A program made the position numbers and the translations under genes. Below are positions 8,730 through 16,467 of a stretch of DNA of 64,000 bases, piece by piece. The DNA lies in contig NZ_BCFL01000017.1 in assembly GCF_002217755.1 (NCBI RefSeq), positions 62,001-126,000 of the forward strand, given 5' to 3'. How positions within the stretch are numbered: position 1 is the stretch's first letter; each line of letters opens with the position of its first letter. The notes under the pieces are model-generated. The model was not told the DNA's origin and did not search any database. It saw only the letters and a list, made by a program, of their open reading frames with translations. The stretch comes from Streptomyces hyaluromycini (GTDB lineage: Bacteria > Actinomycetota > Actinomycetes > Streptomycetales > Streptomycetaceae).

Positions 8730-10391
8730 TTACAGGCCCGCGAGGGCCGTTGCCGTTTCGTCCAGGGCTTTCTGGGCCTCCGTCGGGCTTGTCGTGTTCG
8801 AGGTCAGGAAGGCGAAGGCCAGGAGGCGGCCGTCCTTGTCGACGACCGTGCCCGCGAGGGTGTTGACGCCGGTCAGGGTGCCGGTCTTCGCGCGTACGAC
8901 GCCCGCCGCGCCGTCCGTGTAGCGGCTGGTCAGGGTGCCCGTGAAGCCGGCGACGGGGAGGCCGGTGAGGACCGCGCGCAGGCCCGGCCGGTCGGCGTCG
9001 GCGGCCTTGACGAGGAGGGCGGTGAGGAGGTTCGCCGTCAGCCGGTCGTCGCGGTTCAGGCCGCTGCCGTCGTGGAAGGAGGCGCCGGTCATCGGCAGGC
9101 CCAGCTTGGTCAGCTGGGCGTCGATCGCGGCCGCTCCCCCGTCGAAACTCGCCAGTTTGCCGCTCGCCAGCGCGGTCTGGCGGGCCAGGGCCTCGGCGAT
9201 GTCGTTGTCGCTGTTGGTCAGCATGCGCTCGACGATCGAGGACAGCGGCGGCGAGGAGACGGTGGCGAGGGTCTCGGCCCGGCTGCTCGCCTTGGAGGTG
9301 CCCGGTGCCGAGGTCTTGATGCCGGCGTCCGCCAGGAAGCCCGCGAACTTCCGTGCCGCGTCGGCCGCCGGGTCGCTCACCCGGAGCACGGGTCCCTCGA
9401 CGGAGTCGTTGGTGCGGCCCTCGTCGGCCGTCAGGGGGCTCACGCGCGCGAGGTTGTCGTTGACGCCGATGGAGTGCAGGTCGGGGCCGGAGTAGAGCGT
9501 GGTGTCGTACGAGAGGGTGACCTGTTTGATGCCCCGCGCGGTCAGCGACTTCGCCGTCTCGGTGGCGAGGGTGCGCAGGCTGGCCCAGCCCGCCGCGTCC
9601 TTGCGGGCGGTCAGGGTGGGGTCGCCGCCGCCGACCAGGACGACCTCCCTGGTGCCGGGTTCGAGGGCCACGCGCGTGGTGATGCGGTGGTCGGCGCCGA
9701 GGGCGGAGAGGGCGGCGACGGCGGTGGCGATCTTGGTGGTGGAGGCGGGGGTGAGGGCGGTGTCGGCGCCGGAGCCGTACAGGCGGCTGCCGGTGGCCAC
9801 GTCGACGACCACGGCGGTGCGGGTGCTGCCGAGCGCCGAGGAGCCCAGCAGGGGTACCAGGAGGTCCCTGACGGCCGTTCCGGAGATTCCGGCGGACTTT
9901 CCGGCGGGCGCCGACTTCACGGTGTTCGTGGCGCTGCCCAGGCCCGTCAGGACGGATCCGGCGCTGGGCGCGGGGCTGGGCTCGCCGTCGGCTGTGACGG
10001 AGTCCGCACCGGAACCGTGATCTGTGCCACCCGTCCGCTCCAGGGCGGCGGCCCGGTCCCGCTCGGCCGTACGCTGGCCGTCGGCGTCCCAGGGGCCCGC
10101 CGCGGTCACCACACCGGCGGCCAGCGCGAGCCCGGCCGTGGCGGCGCCCGCGGTGTACTGCCAGGTCCTGAGGGTCCGAGATCGAGGTCGAGGGGAGCGG
10201 ACCAGGGTGGCCAGCCGGGGTCCCGTCGCGCGCGTGACGCGTGCGAGTCGTGGTCCCACTGCCCGCCACAACCGCGCGATCTGCGGTTTCGTGGCGGTCG
10301 CAAGGCGGGCCAGACGCGGTCGCACGGCCCCCGCGATCTTCCGCACACGCGATTTCGCGGACTGCCAAGGCCTCAGCTCTGGCACGACCAC
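8730..10391 (-). CDS. dacB: D-alanyl-D-alanine carboxypeptidase/endopeptidase (PBP4, DacB family)
   Basis: Trims or cleaves D-Ala crosslinks of peptidoglycan outside the membrane. The 553-residue product has the serine active site SxxK (S217-T-T-K220 in 'LTPASTTKIATA'), an SxN motif in 'LTNSDNDIAEALARQ', and KTG in 'VRAKTGTLTGVNTLAG'. A membrane helix lies at about 79-97. The 75 residues before it are Arg-rich and repetitive ('RPRLARL', 'GPRLARV', 'GPRLATL'). The GTG start has AAAGGGG a few bases upstream, though an internal start cannot be excluded. It is divergent from ppa. Confidence 0.94.
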   Translation of the reverse strand: MVVPELRPWQSAKSRVRKIAGAVRPRLARLATATKPQIARLWRAVGPRLARVTRATGPRLATLVRSPRPRSRTLRTWQYTAGAATAGLALAAGVVTAAGPWDADGQRTAERDRAAALERTGGTDHGSGADSVTADGEPSPAPSAGSVLTGLGSATNTVKSAPAGKSAGISGTAVRDLLVPLLGSSALGSTRTAVVVDVATGSRLYGSGADTALTPASTTKIATAVAALSALGADHRITTRVALEPGTREVVLVGGGDPTLTARKDAAGWASLRTLATETAKSLTARGIKQVTLSYDTTLYSGPDLHSIGVNDNLARVSPLTADEGRTNDSVEGPVLRVSDPAADAARKFAGFLADAGIKTSAPGTSKASSRAETLATVSSPPLSSIVERMLTNSDNDIAEALARQTALASGKLASFDGGAAAIDAQLTKLGLPMTGASFHDGSGLNRDDRLTANLLTALLVKAADADRPGLRAVLTGLPVAGFTGTLTSRYTDGAAGVVRAKTGTLTGVNTLAGTVVDKDGRLLAFAFLTSNTTSPTEAQKALDETATALAGL

Positions 10392-10470
10392 CAGCCCCTT
10401 TCGCGATCACACACCAGCGTGAGGGACACTTAACCACCAGAACTATGTGTTGATCATGGAGGAGCCACCG

Positions 10471-10962
10471 GTGGAGTTCGACGTCACGATCGAGATCCCG
10501 AAGGGTTCGCGGAACAAGTACGAGGTGGACCACGAGACCGGTCGGATCCGCCTGGACCGTCGTCTCTTCACCTCGACCGCCTACCCGACCGACTACGGCT
10601 TCGTCGAGAACACCCTCGGCGAGGACGGTGACCCGCTGGACGCGCTGGTCATCCTGGACGAGCCCACCTTCCCGGGCTGTCTCATCAAGTGCCGCGCGAT
10701 CGGCATGTTCCGGATGACCGACGAGGCCGGCGGCGACGACAAGCTGCTGTGCGTCCCGGCCACCGACCCGCGCGTGGAGCACCTGCGCGACATCCACCAC
10801 GTGTCGGAGTTCGACCGCCTGGAGATCCAGCACTTCTTCGAGGTCTACAAGGACCTGGAGCCCGGCAAGTCCGTCGAGGGCGCCAACTGGGTGGGCCGCA
10901 CCGACGCCGAGGTCGAGATCGAGCGGTCGTACAAGCGCTTCAAGGAGTCGGGCGGTCACTGA
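10471..10962 (+). CDS. ppa: Inorganic pyrophosphatase (family I)
   Basis: Hydrolyses pyrophosphate to drive biosynthetic reactions. The 163-residue product has '[20 protein letters not shown]', the metal-binding '[19 protein letters not shown]' with its Asp triad, and '[19 protein letters not shown]'. An in-frame start exists 24 bp upstream, but GTG 10471 is preceded by GGAGGAG with 6 nt spacing and gives the standard length. The upstream 79 bp is shared with the divergent dacB. Confidence 0.97.
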   Translation: MEFDVTIEIPKGSRNKYEVDHETGRIRLDRRLFTSTAYPTDYGFVENTLGEDGDPLDALVILDEPTFPGCLIKCRAIGMFRMTDEAGGDDKLLCVPATDPRVEHLRDIHHVSEFDRLEIQHFFEVYKDLEPGKSVEGANWVGRTDAEVEIERSYKRFKESGGH

Positions 10963-10989
10963 GACCACCCCGCCCGGTCAGTGACCGGG

Positions 10990-11023
10990 AAACGGGCCGC
11001 ACGCACGCGTGCGGCCCGTTTTT
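10990..11023 (+). terminator. Terminator after ppa
   Basis: Inverted repeat AACGGGCCGCAC (10991-11002) / GTGCGGCCCGTT (11009-11020), followed by a T-run TTTTT at 11019-11023. It is a textbook intrinsic terminator 30 bp after the ppa stop. Confidence 0.92.
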
Positions 11024-11103
11024 CGTGTCCGCTGTGTGGTCACGCGCATACTGAGGCTTGCGTGGCAGATGTCGGCAGATGTCGTTCAGGGAGCGTTACG
11101 ACG

Positions 11104-12762
11104 GTGACGGAGGCGGAGGACCGCAAGCCCCGGTCGGACGAGGCGCGGTACGACCCGGAGATCACGTCCGAGTTCGCGGTTCCGGCGGGCATCGCGGTCC
11201 CCGAGGGCGGCGGCGAGTCCGAGTCCACGTCGGAGTTCACCGTGCCTCAGGGGCTGGTGGCGCCGCAGCCGGTGAGCGGCGAGCCGGAGGGGTCGGCGTT
11301 CAGCACGCCGCGCACCTACAGCGCCGACGACGCCCCGCCCGCCTTCACGCCCGCCTCCGGGTTCCCCATGGTCAGCCTCGTCAAGGACGCGCCCTGGCAG
11401 GACCGGATGCGCACGATGCTGCGCATGCCGGTGACCGAGCGGCCGGCGCCGGAGCCGGTGCAGAAGGCCGAGGAGGAGGGCGGCCCCGCCGTCCCGCGCG
11501 TGCTCGACCTGACGCTGCGTATCGGTGAGTTGCTGCTGGCGGGCGGGGAGGGTTCGGAGGACGTGGAGGCCGCGATGTTCGCGGTCTGCCGGTCGTACGG
11601 CCTCGACCGGTGCGAGCCGAACGTCACCTTCACGCTGCTGGCGATCTCGTACCAGCCCTCGCTCGTCGACGACCCGGTGACGGCGTCCCGGACGGTGCGG
11701 CGGCGCGGGACCGACTACACGCGCCTCGCGGCCGTCTTCCGGCTCGTGGACGACCTCACCGACCCCGAGACCCATGTCTCCCTGGAGGAGGCCTACCGGC
11801 GGCTCGCGGAGATCCGCCGCAACCGGCACCCGTACCCCGGCTGGGCGCTGACCGCGGCGAGCGGGCTGCTCGCCGGGGCCGCCTCCGTGCTCGTCGGCGG
11901 TGACCTGCTGGTGTTCGTGGCGGCCGCGGTCGGCGCGATGCTCGGTGACCGGCTGGCGTGGCTGTGCGCGGGGCGCGGGCTGCCGGAGTTCTACCAGTTC
12001 ATGATCGCCGCGATGCCGCCGGCCGCGATCGGGGTCGCCTTCTCGCTCGCCCACATCGACGTCGCGGCGTCCGCCGTCGTCACCGGCGGGCTGTTCGCGC
12101 TGCTGCCCGGGCGGGCCCTGGTCGCGAGCGTCCAGGACGGGCTGACCGGCTTCTACATCACCGCCTCCGCGCGCCTGCTGGAGGTCATGTACTTCTTCGT
12201 GGGCATCGTCATCGGGGTGCTGACGGTCCTGTACTTCGGCGTGAAGCTGGGCGGCCGGCTCAACCCCGACGTGGCGCTGAACACCTCCGAACGGCCGCTG
12301 CTGCAGATCGCCGCGTCCATGGTGCTGTCGCTGACCTTCGCGGTGCTGCTCCAGCAGGAACGATCCACCGTGCTGGCCGTCACCCTCAACGGCGGCGTGG
12401 CGTGGTCCGTCTACGGCGCGATGCACTACGCCGGGGGGATCTCGCCGGTCGCCTCCACGGCGGTGGCAGCCGGGCTGGTGGGGTTGTTCGGGCAGCTGCT
12501 GTCGCGGTACCGGTTCGCGTCCGCGCTGCCGTACACGACGGCGGCGATCGGGCCCCTGCTGCCGGGGTCGGCGACCTATTTCGGGCTGCTGTCGATGGCT
12601 CAGAACGAGGTCGACAAGGGGCTGGTGTCGCTGGCCAAGGCGGCGTCCTTGGCCATGGCGATCGCCATCGGGGTCAATCTGGGGTCGGAGATCTCCCGGC
12701 TGACCCTTCGGGTGGGGTCGGCCGGGAAGCGTAGCGCTGCGAAGCGGACCAGGGGGTTCTGA
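11104..12762 (+). CDS. ThrE-type threonine/serine exporter family membrane protein
   Basis: The 552-residue protein has the two-part ThrE architecture. A soluble N-terminal region ends in a DUF1212-like domain with 'LTLRIGELLLAGGEGSEDVEAAM', and about ten hydrophobic helices follow from around residue 245, ending in a DUF3815-like half. The family exports threonine, serine or small peptides; the substrate here is not known. The first 130 residues are acidic, Pro-rich and contain the echo 'TSEFAVPAG'/'TSEFTVPQG'. GTG 11104 is preferred, with AGGGAG 10 nt upstream; the upstream in-frame codons fall in the ppa terminator. Confidence 0.85.
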   Translation: MTEAEDRKPRSDEARYDPEITSEFAVPAGIAVPEGGGESESTSEFTVPQGLVAPQPVSGEPEGSAFSTPRTYSADDAPPAFTPASGFPMVSLVKDAPWQDRMRTMLRMPVTERPAPEPVQKAEEEGGPAVPRVLDLTLRIGELLLAGGEGSEDVEAAMFAVCRSYGLDRCEPNVTFTLLAISYQPSLVDDPVTASRTVRRRGTDYTRLAAVFRLVDDLTDPETHVSLEEAYRRLAEIRRNRHPYPGWALTAASGLLAGAASVLVGGDLLVFVAAAVGAMLGDRLAWLCAGRGLPEFYQFMIAAMPPAAIGVAFSLAHIDVAASAVVTGGLFALLPGRALVASVQDGLTGFYITASARLLEVMYFFVGIVIGVLTVLYFGVKLGGRLNPDVALNTSERPLLQIAASMVLSLTFAVLLQQERSTVLAVTLNGGVAWSVYGAMHYAGGISPVASTAVAAGLVGLFGQLLSRYRFASALPYTTAAIGPLLPGSATYFGLLSMAQNEVDKGLVSLAKAASLAMAIAIGVNLGSEISRLTLRVGSAGKRSAAKRTRGF

Positions 12763-12817
12763 GCGCCGTCAGTGGGGACCGATGAGGTGCGTCGGCGGGT
12801 GCGGGTGCGTAGGGGCT

Positions 12818-12851
12818 TGTCGCGCAGTTCCCCGCGCCCCTTACGGGGCGC
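12818..12851. repeat. Dispersed palindromic repeat, copy A
   Basis: A copy of the element with core TCGCGCAGTTCCCCGCGCCC followed by CTTACGGGGCGC, which folds through GCGCCCC/GGGGCGC. It lies between the convergent stops of the thrE-like gene and dedA. Other copies: 17939-17971, three within 24747-24957, 31528-31565 (inverted, inside a gene) and 39405-39440. At convergent ends it could act as a bidirectional terminator. Confidence 0.85.
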
Positions 12852-12858
12852 ATTCCGC

Positions 12859-13746
12859 TTACGGCGCTCCGTAGTGGTCCTCGGTGTACGGGTTGTGCTG
12901 TTGGCCGTAGCCGTTCTGGCTGTAGCCGCCCTGGTCGTAGTAGGGCTGCTGGCTGTAGTGCTGCTGGCCGTACTGCTGGTGAGGCTGCTGGTCGTACTGC
13001 TGCTGGGGCTGCTGGGGCTGCTGGGGGGTGTACGTCGGCTCGATGCGGCGGAGCTGGGTCGTCGCGTCGTCCATCGTCGGCGGGGCCGGCTGCTGCTGGA
13101 GCGGCTGCTCCGTGCGGGCCGCCGCCTTCTTGTCCTTCGCGCGGGCCCGCAGGAACTCGATGACGATCGGGACCACCGAGACGAGGACGATCAGGATCAG
13201 GATCGCCTCGATGTTGTTCTTGACGAAGTCGATCTTGCCGAGCCAGGAGCCGAGCAGGGTGACGCCGGCGCCCCACATGACGCCGCCGATGACGTTGAAG
13301 GTGAGGAACGAGCGGTAGGCCATGCCGCTGACGCCGGCGATGATCGGGGTGAACGTGCGGATCACCGGCACGAAGCGGGCCAGGATCAGGGACTTCGGGC
13401 CGTGCTTCTCGAAGAACTCGTGTGCCTTCGTGACGTTCTCCCGCTTGAAGAGGCGGGAGTCCGGGCGGTTGAAGAGCGACGGGCCGACCTTCTTGCCGAA
13501 CATGTAGCCCGCCTGGTCGCCCAGGATCGCGGCGACGCAGATCAGGGCGACGGCACCCCACAGCGGGAAGTCCAGCTGGTTCGAGGTGATCAGCAGGCCG
13601 CAGGTGAAGAGGAGCGAGTCGCCCGGGAGGAAGAAGCCGATCAGGAGGCCGGACTCGGCGAAGACGACCAGGAGCAGGCCCCAGATACCGAACGAGTCGA
13701 GAAGTTGGTTCGGGTCCAGCCAGCTCGGGCCGAGGGCGAGCGTCAT
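12859..13746 (-). CDS. DedA family membrane protein with Gln/Tyr-rich tail
   Basis: The 295-residue protein has the DedA (SNARE-associated) core: 'FGIWGLLLVVFAESGLLIGF', then the conserved 'FLPGDSLLF', 'GDQAGYMFGKKVG' and 'RFVPVIRTFTPIIAG'. Five or six hydrophobic helices are visible. DedA proteins act in membrane lipid flipping and homeostasis. From about residue 215 on it has a cytoplasmic low-complexity tail rich in Gln, Tyr, Pro and Gly. ATG 13746 follows a GTG at 13749 that has slightly better spacing to GGAG; either could serve. Confidence 0.92.
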   Translation of the reverse strand: MTLALGPSWLDPNQLLDSFGIWGLLLVVFAESGLLIGFFLPGDSLLFTCGLLITSNQLDFPLWGAVALICVAAILGDQAGYMFGKKVGPSLFNRPDSRLFKRENVTKAHEFFEKHGPKSLILARFVPVIRTFTPIIAGVSGMAYRSFLTFNVIGGVMWGAGVTLLGSWLGKIDFVKNNIEAILILIVLVSVVPIVIEFLRARAKDKKAAARTEQPLQQQPAPPTMDDATTQLRRIEPTYTPQQPQQPQQQYDQQPHQQYGQQHYSQQPYYDQGGYSQNGYGQQHNPYTEDHYGAP

Positions 13747-13874
13747 CACGGTTCCGGGCTCCAGAGGGGGAAGGCACGTCGGGATCCTTGTGCGGGCGCA
13801 CAAAGCTATCAACGTAATGTGTCCGCCCCAGGTTCCACCGGTGGAACCTGGATGGACTGTGCCCGGCCTGGGGA

Positions 13875-14252
13875 ATGGCTGTGGACATGGGTATCGAAGA
13901 GTACGGCGGCGGTCAGGGACCGCAGGCCGATGTGCTGGTCGTCACCACGAACGACGTTCCCGGGTACCGGGTGCGGGAGGTCATCGGCGAGGTCTTCGGG
14001 CTGACCGTGCGCTCCCGGCACCTGGGCAGCCAGATCGGCGCGGGTCTGAAGTCGATGATCGGCGGTGAACTGAAAGGGCTGACGAAAACGCTTGTCCAGA
14101 CCCGCAACCAGGCCATGGAGCGGCTGATCGAGCAGGCACGCGCGCGTGGTGCCAACGCCGTGCTGGCCTTCCGGTTCGACGTGACCGAGGCGGCGGACGC
14201 GGGGACCGAGGTCTGCGCGTACGGCACCGCCGTCATCCTCGACAAGGAGTAG
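13875..14252 (+). CDS. YbjQ/UPF0145 family protein
   Basis: Small cytoplasmic protein of about 120 residues with the UPF0145 (YbjQ, 'heavy-metal-binding') signature: 'VLVVTTNDVPGYRVREVIGEVFG', then 'VRSRHLGSQIGAGLKSM' and the C-terminal 'RARGANAVLAFRFDV'. The family forms pentameric rings, but its biochemical role is unknown. Starts at 13875, 13881 (GTG) and 13887 are in frame; GTG 13881 has GGGGA 7 nt upstream and 13887 gives the common 'MGIEEYGGG' N-terminus. It is separated by 13 bp from the convergent TipA-like gene. Confidence 0.88.
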   Translation: MAVDMGIEEYGGGQGPQADVLVVTTNDVPGYRVREVIGEVFGLTVRSRHLGSQIGAGLKSMIGGELKGLTKTLVQTRNQAMERLIEQARARGANAVLAFRFDVTEAADAGTEVCAYGTAVILDKE

Positions 14253-14265
14253 CCGGAGCGCCCTG

Positions 14266-15027
14266 TCACACCGTGTGCCGGGCCGCGTTCGCCTCGATCG
14301 CCTCCTTCAGGTGCTCGGCCAGGCCCGGGGCCATCGAGTCGTAGAAGGCCTTGAAGCGCTCGTCGGAGACGTACATCGCGGCGAGGCGGCGGTGCATCTC
14401 GGGCGGGCAGTCGTAGAACCAGGCCGAGATGTGCCGCCGGTGTTCCTCGGCCATGTCCATGGCCGGTTCACCGGCCGGCGGCTCGGCCGCGGTCACCAGG
14501 GCGGCGTAACGCTCGCTCCAGTCGTCGACCTCGGCCTTCATGCGCTGCCAGTCGGCCTTGGTGTAGCGGGCGGCCCGGCGCTGCGACTCGGCGTAGGCCT
14601 CGGTGCCGCCCCAGCGCTGCTCGGCCTCCTCGGCGTACTGCTCGGGGTCCTTGTCGCCGAAGACCTCGAAGCGTTCCTCCGGGGTGAGGTTGATACCCAT
14701 CCTGCGTGCCTCCATGGCGTGTTCCACGGCCGCGGCCATCTTCTGCAGCGTCTCGATCCGGGCGGTCAGCAGTTCGTGCCGGCGGCGCAGGTGCGCGCGC
14801 GGGTCCGCTTCCGGGTCGTCGAGCAGGGCCGCGACCTCGTCGAGCGGGAAGCCGAGCTCCCGGTAGAACAGGATCTTCTGGAGCCGGTCGAGGTCGGCGT
14901 CGCCGTAGCGCCGGTGGCCGGCGTGGCTGCGCCCGCCCGGGACCAGCAGGCCGATCTCGTCGTAGTGGTGCAGGGTGCGCACCGTGACCCCGGCGAATCC
15001 GGCGACCTGTCCGACGGAGTAGCTCAA
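14266..15027 (-). CDS. TipA-like MerR-family regulator with TipAS domain
   Basis: The 253-residue protein has the length of S. lividans TipAL. Residues 1-70 are a MerR winged helix ('YSVGQVAGFAGVTVRTLHHY'), followed by a coiled-coil dimer segment to about 105 and a TipAS drug-sensing domain. The start is TTG 15027, since AAAGGAG lies 5 nt upstream. An internal ATG at 14698-14700 (residue 110) matches the position where TipA produces its short TipAS form. TipA has two nearby cysteines; Cys207 is kept ('WFYDCPPEMH'), while the second, seven residues on, is Arg. The ligand is probably a thiopeptide or other drug-like molecule, but this change makes the ligand uncertain. It diverges from the ClC gene. 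Confidence 0.9.
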   Translation of the reverse strand: MSYSVGQVAGFAGVTVRTLHHYDEIGLLVPGGRSHAGHRRYGDADLDRLQKILFYRELGFPLDEVAALLDDPEADPRAHLRRRHELLTARIETLQKMAAAVEHAMEARRMGINLTPEERFEVFGDKDPEQYAEEAEQRWGGTEAYAESQRRAARYTKADWQRMKAEVDDWSERYAALVTAAEPPAGEPAMDMAEEHRRHISAWFYDCPPEMHRRLAAMYVSDERFKAFYDSMAPGLAEHLKEAIEANAARHTV

Positions 15028-15128
15028 GTCCGCTCCTTTCCGCGCTCCACCCTGGGTCCTCACGTCACGTGAGGTGCAAGCCCGTTTCGATCGGCGACCT
15101 TCGGGATGTTGCGTCGGTTTTGCCCGCT

Positions 15129-15134
15129 TATCGT
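15129..15134 (+). promoter_or_regulatory. Candidate leaderless -10 element of the ClC gene
   Basis: TATCGT matches TANNNT and ends 6 nt before GTG 15141. No Shine-Dalgarno is present, consistent with a leaderless transcript beginning at the start codon. No convincing -35 hexamer was found. Confidence 0.4.
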
Positions 15135-15140
15135 GGGCCC

Positions 15141-16427
15141 GTGGCCCAGGACACCGCGCAGCAGGCGCTTCCCACCCCGCCCGCGGCTCCCGCGCGTGCC
15201 CTGCTGCCGCTGATCCTGCCCGCACTCGTCGTCGGCGTCTGCAGCAGTCTGCTGTTCATGCTGGTGAGCTCGCTGGCCGAGCGGTTGCAGCACGTGCTGT
15301 GGACCGACCTGCCGGCCGCGCTCGGCATCGGGCGGTACTCCGTGCTGTGGATGCTGGTGATGCTCACCGCCACCGGGATCGCGGTGGGGCTGGTGGTGTG
15401 GAAGGTGCCCGGGCACGCGGGGCCCGATCCGGCCACCCTGGGCCTGGAGGCGGTGGCGCTGCCGCCGGCCGTGCTGCCGGGGCTGGTGCTGGCGACCGTG
15501 CTGATGCTGGCGGGCGGGCCGAGCCTCGGTCCGGAGAACCCTCTCATCGCGGTCAATGTCGGGCTCGCGCTGTGGCTGGGGCGGCTCGCGATGCCCCGGC
15601 TGCCGGGCTCGCTGTGGCCCGCGCTGGCCGACGCGGCGACGCTCGGCGCGCTGTTCGGGACGCCGGTGGCGGCGGCCCTGGTGATCTCCGAGGCGCTGGC
15701 CGGGAAACCGCTGAAGGGGGCGCTGTGGGACAACCTCTTCGGGCCGTTGATGGCCGCGGGGGCGGGCGCGATGACGACCGCCCTGGTGTCCCGTCCGACC
15801 CTGGACCTCGGGCTGCCCGCGCTCGGCCGCCCGCACTGGCCCGATCAGCTGGCGGCCGTCGTGGTCGCCTCCGCGGCCGCGCTGCTCGGCATGTGCGCCG
15901 TGTACGCCTTCCCGTACGTCCACGGCGTCTTCCGGCGCCTCGCGCACCCCATGGTGGCCCTTCCGGCCGGCGGGCTGGTGCTCGGCCTTCTGGGGGCGCT
16001 GGGCGGCCATCTGACGCTCTTCAAGGGGCTGGACGAGGTCGCGGAGCTGGCGAAGGACCCGGAGGGCTGGTCCGCCGGGCAGTTCGCCGTGATGACGGTC
16101 GTCAAGCTGGCCGCCCTACTGGTGGCCTCGGCCTGCGGTTTCCGCGGTGGCCGGATCTTTCCGTCGGTGTTCATCGGCGCCGCCCTCGGGCTGTGCGCCC
16201 ACGCCCTGGTGCCCGCGGTCCAGCCCTCGGTGGGCGTGGCGGCGGGAGTGCTGGGCATGCTGTTGGCGATCACCCGCCAGGGCTGGGTGAGCCTGTTCAC
16301 GGCCGCGGTGCTGGTGGCCTCGCCCAGCATCATCGCGTTGCTGTGCGTCGCGTCGCTGCCCGCGTGGCTGCTGGTGACCGGGCGGCCGAGAATGCAGTTG
16401 CGGGCGGACGGTACGGCCCTGCGCTGA
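15141..16427 (+). CDS. ClC-family chloride channel/exchanger
   Basis: The 428-residue integral membrane protein has about ten hydrophobic helices and divergent ClC signatures. 'GPSLGPENPLIAV' aligns with the GREGP motif and keeps the gating Glu. 'FRGGRIFPSVFIGAALG' aligns with the third ClC motif (GGxFxPSLxxG). Retention of the Glu argues for a proton-coupled Cl exchanger rather than a pure channel. GTG 15141 is chosen because upstream in-frame codons lie in the divergent promoter region. Glutamate decarboxylase begins 40 bp downstream, so the two are likely cotranscribed and may act together in acid tolerance. Confidence 0.85.
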   Translation: MAQDTAQQALPTPPAAPARALLPLILPALVVGVCSSLLFMLVSSLAERLQHVLWTDLPAALGIGRYSVLWMLVMLTATGIAVGLVVWKVPGHAGPDPATLGLEAVALPPAVLPGLVLATVLMLAGGPSLGPENPLIAVNVGLALWLGRLAMPRLPGSLWPALADAATLGALFGTPVAAALVISEALAGKPLKGALWDNLFGPLMAAGAGAMTTALVSRPTLDLGLPALGRPHWPDQLAAVVVASAAALLGMCAVYAFPYVHGVFRRLAHPMVALPAGGLVLGLLGALGGHLTLFKGLDEVAELAKDPEGWSAGQFAVMTVVKLAALLVASACGFRGGRIFPSVFIGAALGLCAHALVPAVQPSVGVAAGVLGMLLAITRQGWVSLFTAAVLVASPSIIALLCVASLPAWLLVTGRPRMQLRADGTALR

Positions 16428-16467
16428 TCCTTGTGAATTCCCTCATGCCGTTCAGGAGGCACTCTTC

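Noticed and set aside
8413..10968. Very long open frame on the minus strand through ppa and dacB (851 codons).
   Set aside because: It overlaps two certain genes in another frame and encodes Arg/Pro/Gly-rich sequence typical of antisense or out-of-frame reading in GC-rich DNA.
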